Positions 25,553 to 34,700 of a stretch of DNA of 64,000 nt are shown piece by piece. The notes under the pieces are model-generated. The model had not been told where the DNA came from. It did not search any database and saw nothing but the letters and a program-made list of their open reading frames with translations. Origin of the DNA: Marinospirillum sp031581385 (GTDB taxonomy: Bacteria; Pseudomonadota; Gammaproteobacteria; Pseudomonadales; Halomonadaceae); contig NZ_CP085242.1 of the NCBI RefSeq assembly GCF_044810985.1, positions 2,852,001-2,916,000 on the forward strand, read 5' to 3'. Made by a program: the position numbers and the translations under genes. The stretch's first letter is position 1. The number at the start of each line of letters is the position of its first letter.

Positions 25553-26056
25553 ATGAAGCGCTGGATGGCCTCAGGGCTGTTAACCCTGGCTTTTTTCCTG
25601 CCCTTTGCCACTGCTCAGGCTTTTTATGATGAGTATGATGACATCTACAGCTATGTCAGTGGTGGTCTGCATTCCTGGAATTCAGGTGAAGCCAGTGCAG
25701 AGGGCCTCAAGATACGTTTTGGGCAGCAGTTGAGTACTTTTGTCGGGGCGGAAATGCATTTTGCCCTGGGTGGGGAAGATGCAGAAGCTGAAGTGAGCCT
25801 GGATCGACTGTTCGGCCTCTATGCGACCTTTTCAGTGCCTCTGGACTCTTTCCGGCCTTATGGCAAGCTGGGCCTGGGTACTGCCTCTCTCAGTGAAGCC
25901 GAAGAAACCACCAGTGAGCTGGAAATCGGCTATGGACTGGGTGCCGCTTTTTTCCTGACTGATCAGGTTTTTGTGGATCTGGAGTATATGGTTTACCTGG
26001 AAACGGCTGAAATGGAGCTTGAGGGTTTTACTTTGGGTGCAGGCTATAAGTTCTGA
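25553..26056 (+). CDS. Outer-membrane beta-barrel protein
   Basis: Exported 167-aa protein: signal peptide residues 1-23 (ends ATAQA), then alternating strands with aromatic girdles and a C-terminal FTLGAGYKF ending in Phe, typical of small eight-stranded barrels (OmpA/OmpW-like size). Strong ribosome-binding site AAGGAG. Its stop overlaps the nadK start (TGATG), which suggests coupled expression, although no functional link is obvious. Function unknown. Confidence 0.8.
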   Translation: MKRWMASGLLTLAFFLPFATAQAFYDEYDDIYSYVSGGLHSWNSGEASAEGLKIRFGQQLSTFVGAEMHFALGGEDAEAEVSLDRLFGLYATFSVPLDSFRPYGKLGLGTASLSEAEETTSELEIGYGLGAAFFLTDQVFVDLEYMVYLETAEMELEGFTLGAGYKF

Positions 26057-26946
26057 TGAAAAAACCGGGCTTTAAAAATATCGGCCTGATTGGCCGGTTA
26101 GGCAGTACACGGGTTGTGGAAACCCTGAAGAGGTTGATGCGTTATCTGGATGAACACCACTACCAGATTATCGTTGAAGACCGTACGGCAACGGTGCTTT
26201 TGGGACACGGCTTCCAGGAAGCCAACCGCAAAATGCTGGCGGAAATCTGTGACCTGGTCATTGTTGTGGGAGGGGATGGCAGTCTTCTGGGTGCGGCTCG
26301 TGCCATGGCCAGAACCGGTGTCCCTGTGCTGGGTGTTAACCGTGGACGTCTGGGCTTTTTGACCGATATCAGCCCCAGTGACCTGGAAGAAAAAGTGGCC
26401 GAGGTGCTGGCTGGGCATTACACCTCTGAACGGCGTTTTTTGCTGGATGCTGAAGTCATGCGTGCAGGTGAACCCATCGGCTCGGCAGATGGCCTGAATG
26501 ATGTGGTTCTGCATCCGGGCAAGTCGGCACGCATGATTGAATTTGATCTGTATATTGAAGGTCAGTTTGTTTACAACCAACGTTCCGATGGCCTTATCGT
26601 TTCCACACCCACCGGTTCTACTGCCTATGCGCTTTCCGGTGGTGGCCCCATCATGCACCCCAAACTGGATGCTCTGGTGCTGGTGCCCATGTTTCCACAC
26701 ACCCTGTCCAGCCGCCCCATCGTGGTGGATGGCAACAGTGAAATCAAAATCATCATCACGGAAACCAATGAAACCTATCCGCATGTTTCCTGCGATGGCC
26801 AGACCCACCTGGTCACCAAGCCCGGCGATGTCATCTACATTCGCAAAAAGCCGCATAAGCTCAAACTGATTCATCCGCTGGGTCATGATTTTTATCAGAT
26901 CTGCCGCAGCAAACTGGGCTGGAATTCCCAGCACAGCAACTATTGA
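26056..26946 (+). CDS. nadK: NAD kinase
   Basis: Phosphorylates NAD to NADP (296 aa). The GGDGS motif of the active site is at residues 72-76, NRGRLGFLTD at 95-104 and the substrate-binding SDGLNDVVLH region near 150; the TPTGSTAYALSGGGP segment near 190 is also diagnostic. It follows the barrel gene by a one-base overlap and is followed directly by a phosphoesterase gene. Confidence 0.96.
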   Translation: MKKPGFKNIGLIGRLGSTRVVETLKRLMRYLDEHHYQIIVEDRTATVLLGHGFQEANRKMLAEICDLVIVVGGDGSLLGAARAMARTGVPVLGVNRGRLGFLTDISPSDLEEKVAEVLAGHYTSERRFLLDAEVMRAGEPIGSADGLNDVVLHPGKSARMIEFDLYIEGQFVYNQRSDGLIVSTPTGSTAYALSGGGPIMHPKLDALVLVPMFPHTLSSRPIVVDGNSEIKIIITETNETYPHVSCDGQTHLVTKPGDVIYIRKKPHKLKLIHPLGHDFYQICRSKLGWNSQHSNY

Positions 26947-27959
26947 TGAGCTGTGTTATGCGTGGCTATGATCTGATCGGTGATGTGCACGGTTGCGGCA
27001 ATACGCTGCGGCACCTGCTGCAGCTGATGGGTTATCGGCACCAGGCCGGTGCCTGGCGACACCCCGAAGGCCGCAAGGTGATTTTTGTAGGGGATATCGT
27101 GGATCGGGGGCCACGGGTGCGCCAGGCGCTGCACGATGTCAAGGATATGATCGATGCAGGTACGGCACGCATGGTGCTGGGCAATCATGAATACAATGCC
27201 ATGGCCTACTTTACCCATGATGATCAGGGGCGTCCGCTGCGCGAGCATAATGCCCGCCATCAACGGGTGATTCAGGAAACCCTGGATCAGTTTGCCCACT
27301 ACCCCCAGGAGTGGCAGGCTTTTCTGGACTGGTTTATGGACGTTCCCCTGGCTTTGGAAGACGAAGGTCTGCGCGTGGTTCATGCCTGCTGGGATCGCTC
27401 TCTGATGACTGAATTTCTCCGGCAGCATCCTGATGCCTGTATGGATGCCGATTTTTTCCGGCGTTCAGCCGTCCCCGGTAGTTTTGAATTTCGGGTGGTT
27501 GACCGCTGTACGCGGGGAACCTGGTTGAAGTTGCCTGAAGGTGTGACCCAGAAAAGTGGTGATGGTTTTGTCCGGGATCGTTTTCGTACCAGTTACTGGG
27601 TGGATCAACCCCGCACCTGGGGGGATGTTCTGTTTCAACCCGACCGCCTGAGTCCGGTGCTGGAAAGTCGCCTCCTGAGTGACGAGGACAAGCAGCAGCT
27701 GTGCTACTATCCGCCCGATGAACCCTCTTTGTTCTTTGGTCACTACTGGTGCCAGGGGTTTCCGGCAGTGATCCGCCCCAATCTTGCCTGCCTGGACTAC
27801 AGTGCAGTCAAATACGGGCGTCTGGTGGCCTATCGTTATGATGGTGAAGCTGCTTTGGATGCCGGGAAGTTTGTTTGGGTGGAAGTGCAGCGGGATGAAT
27901 TTCCGCCCCTGGATGAGTTGCGTGCAGAGATGACTGCAGAAAAAAATCAGAAAATCTGA
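26946..27959 (+). CDS. Metallophosphoesterase (calcineurin-like)
   Basis: Calcineurin-type phosphoesterase of about 337 aa. Metal-binding motifs are visible: YDLIGDVHGCGNTL at the N-terminus, GDIVDRGP about 35 residues later and GNHE near residue 82. The family includes bis(5'-nucleosyl)-tetraphosphatase-like and PP-type enzymes; a bona fide apaH is present at 48890, so this is a different member. The ATG at 26946 overlaps the nadK stop (TGATG); the ATG at 26958 is an equally possible start and matches known N-termini better. Substrate unknown. Confidence 0.82.
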   Translation: MSCVMRGYDLIGDVHGCGNTLRHLLQLMGYRHQAGAWRHPEGRKVIFVGDIVDRGPRVRQALHDVKDMIDAGTARMVLGNHEYNAMAYFTHDDQGRPLREHNARHQRVIQETLDQFAHYPQEWQAFLDWFMDVPLALEDEGLRVVHACWDRSLMTEFLRQHPDACMDADFFRRSAVPGSFEFRVVDRCTRGTWLKLPEGVTQKSGDGFVRDRFRTSYWVDQPRTWGDVLFQPDRLSPVLESRLLSDEDKQQLCYYPPDEPSLFFGHYWCQGFPAVIRPNLACLDYSAVKYGRLVAYRYDGEAALDAGKFVWVEVQRDEFPPLDELRAEMTAEKNQKI

Positions 27960-27984
27960 AACGGCTGGGGAACTTCCGTATAAT
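27956..27984 (+). promoter_or_regulatory. Sigma-70 promoter in the nadK/glpG interval
   Basis: CTGAAA (27956-27961), 17-base spacer and a perfect TATAAT (27979-27984). The -35 covers the stop region of the phosphoesterase gene. A transcript from here would start near 27991. Confidence 0.6.
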
Positions 27985-27990
27985 CCTTCC

Positions 27991-28059
27991 CTCAAAGCAG
28001 GTGTAGTTTCCTCATGATGATCCCTGCTTTGGCGGCCTTTTCAGGTCGCCATTTTTTTT
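27991..28059 (+). ncRNA. Candidate small RNA upstream of glpG
   Basis: Downstream of a good promoter, a ~70-nt segment forms two hairpins. The first pairs 27993-28001 with 28023-28031 (9 bp) and has a 21-base loop containing TTTCCTC, complementary to Shine-Dalgarno sequences. The second is a rho-independent terminator ending in eight T. No protein frame fits. It may instead be an attenuating leader of glpG, whose ATG is at 28080. Not matched to any known family. Confidence 0.45.
28031..28059 (+). terminator. Rho-independent terminator before glpG
   Basis: Stem GGCGGCC/GGTCGCC (28031-28037 with 28044-28050; one G-U), 6-base loop, then A and eight T (28052-28059). It ends 20 bases before the glpG start codon. 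Confidence 0.8.
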
Positions 28060-28079
28060 GCCCAGGTACCTGATATCTT

Positions 28080-28946
28080 ATGCTGAAAATCTTCGTGCTG
28101 CCCGGTGACCAGGATCCCATGCCATTATCTCGCCATCTCTGGCAGGCTAAAATCGGGCATCGTGTGCTGCCGGATGAAGCGACAGGTGGTCATGCTTTCT
28201 GGTTGTTGAGCGCTGAACAGCTACCGGCCTGCCGTGATGCTCTGGACGCCTGGCAGCGGGGTGACGTGCAATCACAAAAAACAGCAGGTCACCCATCCGG
28301 GGGGTGGCTGTTTTTCAGACAACGACCAGCAACCCTTATTCTGATGGCCACCGCAATAGTGGTCACTCTGGCCTTTGAATGGCTGGTGGGGCCTCTGGTG
28401 TTTTTTCTGGTGTCCTTTACTCCCATGCTGGTTGAGGGACGCGAGCTGGTGAGTCAACCCTTGAGTGCAACCCTGTCCAGCGGTCAGTGGTGGCGGCTGA
28501 TTACCCCTATTTTCCTGCATTTTGGCTGGATGCATCTGGTCTTCAACCTGCTCTGGACCTGGGTTCTGGGGGAAAAAATGGAACGCCATCAGGGCAGTTT
28601 GCGCTTGGTTCTATTGGTTGTTTTTGCGGCTCTGGTTTCCAATGCCGCCCAGTTTCTGGTCAATGGTTCCAGCCAGTTTGGTGGGCTTTCCGGTGTGATT
28701 TATGCTTATCTGGGTTATACCTGGCTCTGGGACAGACGCCATCCCGGTCAGCAACTGGGACTCACACCCGGCATGATGGGTTTTATGCTGGGCTGGATGC
28801 TGTTTGGTATGACCCCCTGGTCGCAATCCCTGGGCATTAATATGGCCAACGAAGCCCACCTGGGTGGTTTGTTGGCGGGTCTGGCTTTTGCGTTTCTACC
28901 CTGGCCTTCATCAGGCACGGCCAACACGAGGAAGACTTCTCTATGA
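28080..28946 (+). CDS. glpG: Rhomboid intramembrane serine protease GlpG
   Basis: Six-helix rhomboid protease (288 aa) cleaving within membrane segments. A small cytosolic N-terminal domain (1-75) precedes the membrane core. The catalytic dyad is Ser204 in GLSGVIYAY and His260 in NEAHLGG; the WWRLITPIFLHFGWMHLVFN stretch, with the L1-loop WR and oxyanion His/Asn, is at 137-156. No SD is evident before the ATG at 28080, which is just beyond the terminator. It overlaps the next gene by four bases. Confidence 0.93.
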   Translation: MLKIFVLPGDQDPMPLSRHLWQAKIGHRVLPDEATGGHAFWLLSAEQLPACRDALDAWQRGDVQSQKTAGHPSGGWLFFRQRPATLILMATAIVVTLAFEWLVGPLVFFLVSFTPMLVEGRELVSQPLSATLSSGQWWRLITPIFLHFGWMHLVFNLLWTWVLGEKMERHQGSLRLVLLVVFAALVSNAAQFLVNGSSQFGGLSGVIYAYLGYTWLWDRRHPGQQLGLTPGMMGFMLGWMLFGMTPWSQSLGINMANEAHLGGLLAGLAFAFLPWPSSGTANTRKTSL

Positions 28947-29197
28947 CCTTTGCAGAAATGATTGAAAAAATGACACCTGATATTTACCAGGCGCTTAAAA
29001 CCGGTGTCGAGCTGGGCAAATGGCCGAATGGCCAACCCCTAACGCCGGAGCAACGAGAAATCAGCATGGAGGCGGTGTTGCGCTACGAAGCCACGGCAGG
29101 TGTTCCTGAAGAAGAACGTGTGGGCTATATTGCACCCAAGCTTAAAAAGAAAACCGAGGCTGTGGAAGCCGTTAAAATTCTCGATTCAGGACAGTAA
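28943..29197 (+). CDS. yeaC: YeaC family protein (DUF1315)
   Basis: Conserved 84-aa protein matching the YeaC/DUF1315 family (FAEMIEKMTPDIYQALKTGVELGKWPNG is its signature). It is soluble and has no known function. ATGA overlap with glpG and four bases to the next gene make it part of a glpG-yeaC-DUF2797 unit. Confidence 0.88.
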   Translation: MTFAEMIEKMTPDIYQALKTGVELGKWPNGQPLTPEQREISMEAVLRYEATAGVPEEERVGYIAPKLKKKTEAVEAVKILDSGQ

Positions 29198-29201
29198 CCG
29201 C

Positions 29202-30026
29202 ATGCATTATCAGGGGCGCCTGAGAAAAATGCCCACCCGCCATGCGGCGGAGGTGGAGTATGAGTTACGGCTGACTGATCCGGCCCAACCGGAGAGCCGG
29301 GTTGCCCTCAATCCCTTGCTGGGCCAGCATCTGAGCCTGAAATTCAGTGGTGAGATTCACTGCATCCACTGTGAAAGAAAAACCACGAAAAGCTTCAATC
29401 AGGGTTATTGTTATCCCTGCTTTAAAAAGCTCGCCCAGTGTGATTCCTGCATCATCCAGCCGCAAAAATGCCACTATCACCTGGGCACCTGCCGTGAACC
29501 AGCCTGGGGGGAAGCCCATTGTTTTCAGCCGCATCTGGTTTATCTGGCCAACACCAGTGGTTTGAAAGTCGGCATTACCCGTAAAACCCAGATGCCAACC
29601 CGCTGGATGGATCAGGGTGCAGTGACGGCCCTGCCCCTCTTTGAAGTGCCTGATCGCCTCTCTTCCGGCCAGGTCGAAACCCTGCTGGCGCAGACCCTGA
29701 AAGACAAAACGGCTTGGCAGGCCATGCTCAAAAACCAGGTGCCGGATCTGGACCTGCAGGCTGAAGCCAGCCAGGTCATGGCTGACTACCAGCAGAAACT
29801 GGAAGATTGCACTGCAACTCCTGTAAAGCAGTTGGACTCGCAACCCTGGTTTTTTAATTATCCAGTCCTGAATTATCCCGCCAGGGTGAAGTCTTTGAAT
29901 CCGGAAAAAACACCGGACATCCAGGGGCAGTTGTTAGGCATCAAGGGCCAGTATCTGTTGCTGGATATCGGGGTCATTAATCTGCGCAAATTTGCGGGCT
30001 ATGTGGTTGATTTTCACTGCTCTTAA
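29202..30026 (+). CDS. DUF2797 protein with cysteine-rich and GIY-YIG-like parts
   Basis: 274-aa protein of the DUF2797 family. The centre carries nine cysteines (54, 57, 70, 73, 80, 83, 90, 97, 107), four of them arranged as two CxxC pairs, as in a zinc ribbon. It is followed by VYLAN (113-117), LKVGIT (121-126), a downstream Arg134 and Glu159, an arrangement resembling GIY-YIG nuclease domains. Catalysis is inference only. Start ATG 29202 follows AGGA; longer in-frame starts lie inside yeaC. The end overlaps the tamA start by 26 bases. Confidence 0.78.
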   Translation: MHYQGRLRKMPTRHAAEVEYELRLTDPAQPESRVALNPLLGQHLSLKFSGEIHCIHCERKTTKSFNQGYCYPCFKKLAQCDSCIIQPQKCHYHLGTCREPAWGEAHCFQPHLVYLANTSGLKVGITRKTQMPTRWMDQGAVTALPLFEVPDRLSSGQVETLLAQTLKDKTAWQAMLKNQVPDLDLQAEASQVMADYQQKLEDCTATPVKQLDSQPWFFNYPVLNYPARVKSLNPEKTPDIQGQLLGIKGQYLLLDIGVINLRKFAGYVVDFHCS

Positions 30027-31749
30027 ACGCGGGTTTCTGACCCTCGGGCTGGTTTTCCTGGTTCTGGGGCCGCAAGCATTGCTGGCGGACAACCTTGAGT
30101 TGGAGCTGAACCCGGAAAACCCGGCCCTGCGCAGCAATATTGAAGCCTATCTGGGGGAGGTTGCCGACCGCAGTGCGCGTGAAATGCGACGCTATGCCCG
30201 CTTTGCCCAGGGTGAAATCAAAAAGGCACTGGAAGCTCTTGGTTATTACAACTACCAACTGGATCTGCAGGTTGAAGAAAGTGAACCGGCCCGCCTGCGG
30301 GTTGTGATACAAACCGGTCGCCCGGTCATGCTTGGGCAGGTCAACCTGGGTCTGACTGGGGAAGCGCTGCAGCAGCCTGCCTTTACCTTGCCGCCAACCA
30401 CGCAACTGCGCCAGGGACAGCCTCTCAATCACAGCCACTATGAGGCTGCCAAACGGCATTTTCGCAACCTCGCTTTGACCTATGGCTATTTTTCATCCCG
30501 CTTTACCCTGCAGGAACTCCTAATTGATCCTCAGGCGGAAGTGGCGGACATCAACCTGCATTTTGATTCCGGCCCTCGTTATCGTCTGGGTGAAGTCAGT
30601 TTTGACCATGAAGAGGCTCTGGATGAAGCATTTTTGCAGCGCTTTGTCCGCTTCGTTCCCGGTATGCCCTATTCCACAGATCGACTGGCACAGCTCAGCC
30701 GGGAATTGCGGGAAAGTGGTTATTTCCAGGAGGTGCTGGTGGATGCCGAGCCAGAGGCGGCCAATGAGGATCTGCAGATTCCTGTTGAAGCCCTGGTGCG
30801 GGCCAGAGAACCTCGCACCCTGAATCTGGGTCTGGGTTTTTCCACTGACCTGGGGCCGCGTGCCACCGCTGGCTGGGTTCAACACTGGGTCAACCCCAGA
30901 GGTTTGCGGCGGGGTGTGGATGCCCAGGTATCTGAGCCTCAGCAAAACCTGAGTGGCTGGTATGAGTTTCCCCTGACCCCACCCATGACCGACAAGCTGC
31001 GTCTGAGCAGCAGCCTGGAAAATGAACGTTTTGATGACCAGGAAAGTCGTCGTTACGGTGCCCAGGTGCAATGGTTCTCACAACACAGCAACGGCTGGGA
31101 GCGAGTGCTGTCACTGCGCGGGGAAAGAGAAGAATATCAGGTTGGTGAAGATGAAGGGGCCACCTGGCTGACTCTCCCGGGGATCAGCTATGGTTTGCTG
31201 CAAAGCGACCGGCGGGTTGATCCCAATCGCGGCTATCGTTTACAGGTTGATGTGGAAGGCAGCCGCGAGGATATTTTTGCGGATGTGGATATTTTACAGA
31301 TCAGTTTGCTGGCCCGGGGTTTGACGACTCTCTGGGACAAGCATCGTTTACTGATTCGCTGGCGTGCAGCCGGTACGGCCACCAACGAATTTAACCGGGT
31401 TCCCCTCTCGCTGCGCTTTTTTGCCGGGGGTGATCAGAGTGTCAGAGGTTACGGTTACCAGGAATTGGCACCGGAAGGCAGTGATGGCCGCCTGGTGGGT
31501 GGGCGCTATCTGATGACCAGCAGTCTGGAGTATCAGTATGCCCTGGCTCAGCGCTGGCGCTTGGCTCTGTTCGCCGATGCCGGGGATGCGGTGCTGGAGC
31601 CCTATGAACTGGAGGAACCCAAGGTTGGCTTGGGAATGGGCCTGCGCTGGGTTTCACCGGTGGGCCCGCTACGCCTGGATTTTGCCCAGGGCCTGGATGA
31701 TGACCTGGGTGGCTGGCGGATTCACTTTACCCTGGGGCCGGAAATATGA
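30001..31749 (+). CDS. tamA: Translocation and assembly module subunit TamA
   Basis: Outer-membrane Omp85-family protein (582 aa from the ATG at 30001) that works with TamB in inserting outer-membrane proteins and in envelope lipid transport. A hydrophobic signal segment (residues 8-28) precedes three POTRA-like domains (to about 250) and a C-terminal 16-stranded barrel, with RFFAGGDQSVRGYGYQELAP in the L6 loop and a terminal VGPLRLDFAQGL region. The frame extends three codons to a TTG. It overlaps DUF2797 upstream and tamB (ATGA) downstream. Confidence 0.93.
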   Translation: MWLIFTALKRGFLTLGLVFLVLGPQALLADNLELELNPENPALRSNIEAYLGEVADRSAREMRRYARFAQGEIKKALEALGYYNYQLDLQVEESEPARLRVVIQTGRPVMLGQVNLGLTGEALQQPAFTLPPTTQLRQGQPLNHSHYEAAKRHFRNLALTYGYFSSRFTLQELLIDPQAEVADINLHFDSGPRYRLGEVSFDHEEALDEAFLQRFVRFVPGMPYSTDRLAQLSRELRESGYFQEVLVDAEPEAANEDLQIPVEALVRAREPRTLNLGLGFSTDLGPRATAGWVQHWVNPRGLRRGVDAQVSEPQQNLSGWYEFPLTPPMTDKLRLSSSLENERFDDQESRRYGAQVQWFSQHSNGWERVLSLRGEREEYQVGEDEGATWLTLPGISYGLLQSDRRVDPNRGYRLQVDVEGSREDIFADVDILQISLLARGLTTLWDKHRLLIRWRAAGTATNEFNRVPLSLRFFAGGDQSVRGYGYQELAPEGSDGRLVGGRYLMTSSLEYQYALAQRWRLALFADAGDAVLEPYELEEPKVGLGMGLRWVSPVGPLRLDFAQGLDDDLGGWRIHFTLGPEI

Positions 31750-34700
31750 TCAGGCGCTCCTGGCTGTATTTCAAACAAAGATGGGCTGCACGTCTGTTAC
31801 TGCCTTTTCTGTGGCTGCAGTTGATCCTTCGCTGGCTGGTTTACCTGGTCTCAGCCACCCTCAGCCTGGTCAGTCTGTTGCTATTGCTGGCTTTTCTATG
31901 GCTGTTTGTCAGTGAGCCGGGTGGCGGCTGGCTATTGCGCCAGGCACCGGGCGTGGAAGTTGAAGGTTTCACCGGGTATTTATTGAATGACTGGCAAGCT
32001 GACCGCTTAAGCTGGCAGGGTGAAAATCAGGCCGTGATTCTCACGGATCTGGATATCCAGTGGCAGCCCTGGTGTTTATTGCGCTTTGCTATCTGCCTGG
32101 AAGAGGTTGCAGCCTCGCAGCTGGAGGTGCAAACAGGCCTGAATGAACCCTCTGAAGCTCCTCTGGACCCGGAAGACTTTAGAATGCCCGAGGTGGTTCT
32201 GCCACAGCTCAAGCTGCCCTGGCCCATGACCGTGGAAGTCCTGAAGCTGGGTCGTTTCCAGGTTAATCAACAACAGCATTTTCAGCAACTGACCCTAGTG
32301 GACGGTCGTTGGCAGGGCGCTCGGGTGGAGTGGTCGCAACTCGACTTGCAAACCCCCTGGGTGCCTCTGGACGACGAAGAGTTTTTGCAGGCTCAAGGTC
32401 ACCTGGACATGCAGGATGACTGGCCTCTGCAAGTTGCTCTGCAAGGCCGTTTACAAGAATTGAACCTAAATGCTGAAGTGACGGGCAGCCTGCAACACCT
32501 GGAATTGACCCGCCTGCAGGCTGAAGGCTTGCCGGTTACGGCCTCAGGCCGCTTGTCCCTGTTTACCCCCGAGCTTCCTGCACAGATCCAGCTGGAAGCC
32601 ATTGAGCTGCCTGCAGCGGGTTTCTGGCAGGCCGGGAAGCAGCCACTGCCGGAATGGCTGGCGCCCTGGTCGGATAAAGCCCTCCTGGATCACCTGCTCG
32701 TGGAAATGAGTGGTAATTTAAACCAGGGCTGGCAGCTGCAAGCCTATGGCCAGCTGCTTCTTGACCAGCAGATTTTTCTGCTGGATCTGGACAGCCAACT
32801 GGATTTTTCCGGCATTCAGGTGCAAAAACTGCAGCTCAGTCATCAGCATCAGCACCGCGCCCGTCTTTCCGGCCAGGTTGACTGGACTTCACTGCTGGCC
32901 AGCTTCAGTCAGGGTCCGGAGGCACTGGATGCAGAATTAAAACTGGATTGGCAGAACTTCCTGGGGCCCGAGTTTCCCTGGCAGCTGTGGACCCAAAATC
33001 CTCCCGTCTTGCCCTGGCAGCAGGAGCAGCTGACGCTGGATGCTGATTTCAAACAGGGCCGGTTGTCACTGGCCGGAGAAGTGGTCACCGATGTTCTGCT
33101 GCAAGAAGACGAACTGCAACTCCAGGCTCGTTTGCAGGCAAGCCTGCCGGTATCCCACTTGTTAACGCCCTTGCCCTCTACGGCCGGTTTGCTGGATCGG
33201 CAGTCCGGTGCCTCTCAGCAGTGGCTGAGTTGGGCAGAAGAGCTGGATCTGGATCTGGAAGGTAATCTGGAGGGTGATTTGCAACGGGCTGATTACTCTT
33301 TTGCAGCCGATCTGGATTTTGCTTTACTTTGGCAGGGCCAGGATCACTACTACCAACTCAGGCTGCCCCAGGTGAGCCTCGAGGGTGTCAACAACGAGCA
33401 TCTGGATGCCAGCGTGCAGCTGACCCCGGATCTTTGGCAAGCCAGCCTGTCCAGTCATTTTTCCGATCTGGGTCAGCTGACACAGCCCTGGGTTGAAGGT
33501 ATCAGTGGTGATCTGGTTGTCACCGCCGATGCCCGTTTGCCCTCACTATGGGAAGGCGGCTCAAACTGGGCCGACCTGCGAGACTGGCAGCAATTGCTCC
33601 TCAAGGGGGACTACCACTTCAGGGCCTCGGCAAAAGAACTCAACTGGCCGGATGGACAGCTTGAAGAAACCGCCCTGGCCTTGGAGTATTCGGGGCTGAA
33701 GTCTCTGAACCGGGGAGAGCAACCGGTCAAGCTGCAGGGTATCAGCAAACGTTTGCAACTGGGTGACTCCCTGGCGTTTGAACAAATCCAGCTGAGTCTT
33801 GATGGCATCAGCAAAGAGCAGAAGATCCAGCTGAGTGCCCATTATGCCGAGCAACCTCTCAGCCTGACTCTGACTGGAGGCTGGCAACCGAATGCAAAAG
33901 ATGAATTGCAACTGGCTTACCAGCTGGTTCCCTTTGACTTGCAGAACATCAGCGCCTTTTTGCCGGATAACCTGCGCTGGTTGGGAGACATTCAGGGGAA
34001 TCTGCAACTCGGTTGGCAGCCCCAGGGGCCAAGCCTGGATCTCCATCTGGATGCCCGCGGGGGGGAGCTGGGTGTCTATCAGACGGATGAGGTCAATCAA
34101 ACAGGCGAGTGGGTGGATTTTGTTTATCAGGAGCTGGCTCTGGATCTGCGTCTGCGCCCTGACTACCTGGAAGCTGGCTGGCAATTGATCGGTGAGCGCC
34201 TGGGACAGAATGAGCTGAAACTGCGTCTGGATCTCTTGGCTGATGCCAACTCGGGTGAGCGCGCCCTCTCCGGCCACTACCTGCTGCAGGATACCGACTT
34301 GCAGTTACTGCTGCCTTTTCTTGAAGCCGATGATGTTTCCGGCACCCTACAGGGGCAAGGCGAATTTCGCGGGCATCTGCTGGCTCCCGAAGTCTGGGGA
34401 AGCTTGCAGCTGGAGAAGGTGAGCGCAACCGATTTGCAGTGGCCGGTCAGCCTCAGACGTCTGGATGCAGAAATAATCCTGGAGGCCCATCAGGCCAGTG
34501 TTGCTGGTGATTTTCAGGCCGGTCAGCGGGGTGAAGGCCAGTTGCAGGGTCGGATCGACTGGCAGGATGAACTCCAGGGACAGCTGGCGGTGACCGGGCA
34601 GCGGATCGATGTGCGGGTTGAACCCTGGGCAAACCTGGAACTGCATCCGGATGTAACCCTGAATCTGGAAAAGGGGGGTCTGAGTCTGAGTGGCACCCTG

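Noticed and set aside
29992..30000. TTG start for tamA at 29992
   Set aside because: The ATG at 30001 gives the expected signal-anchor N-terminus; neither start has a strong Shine-Dalgarno, so the common codon is preferred.
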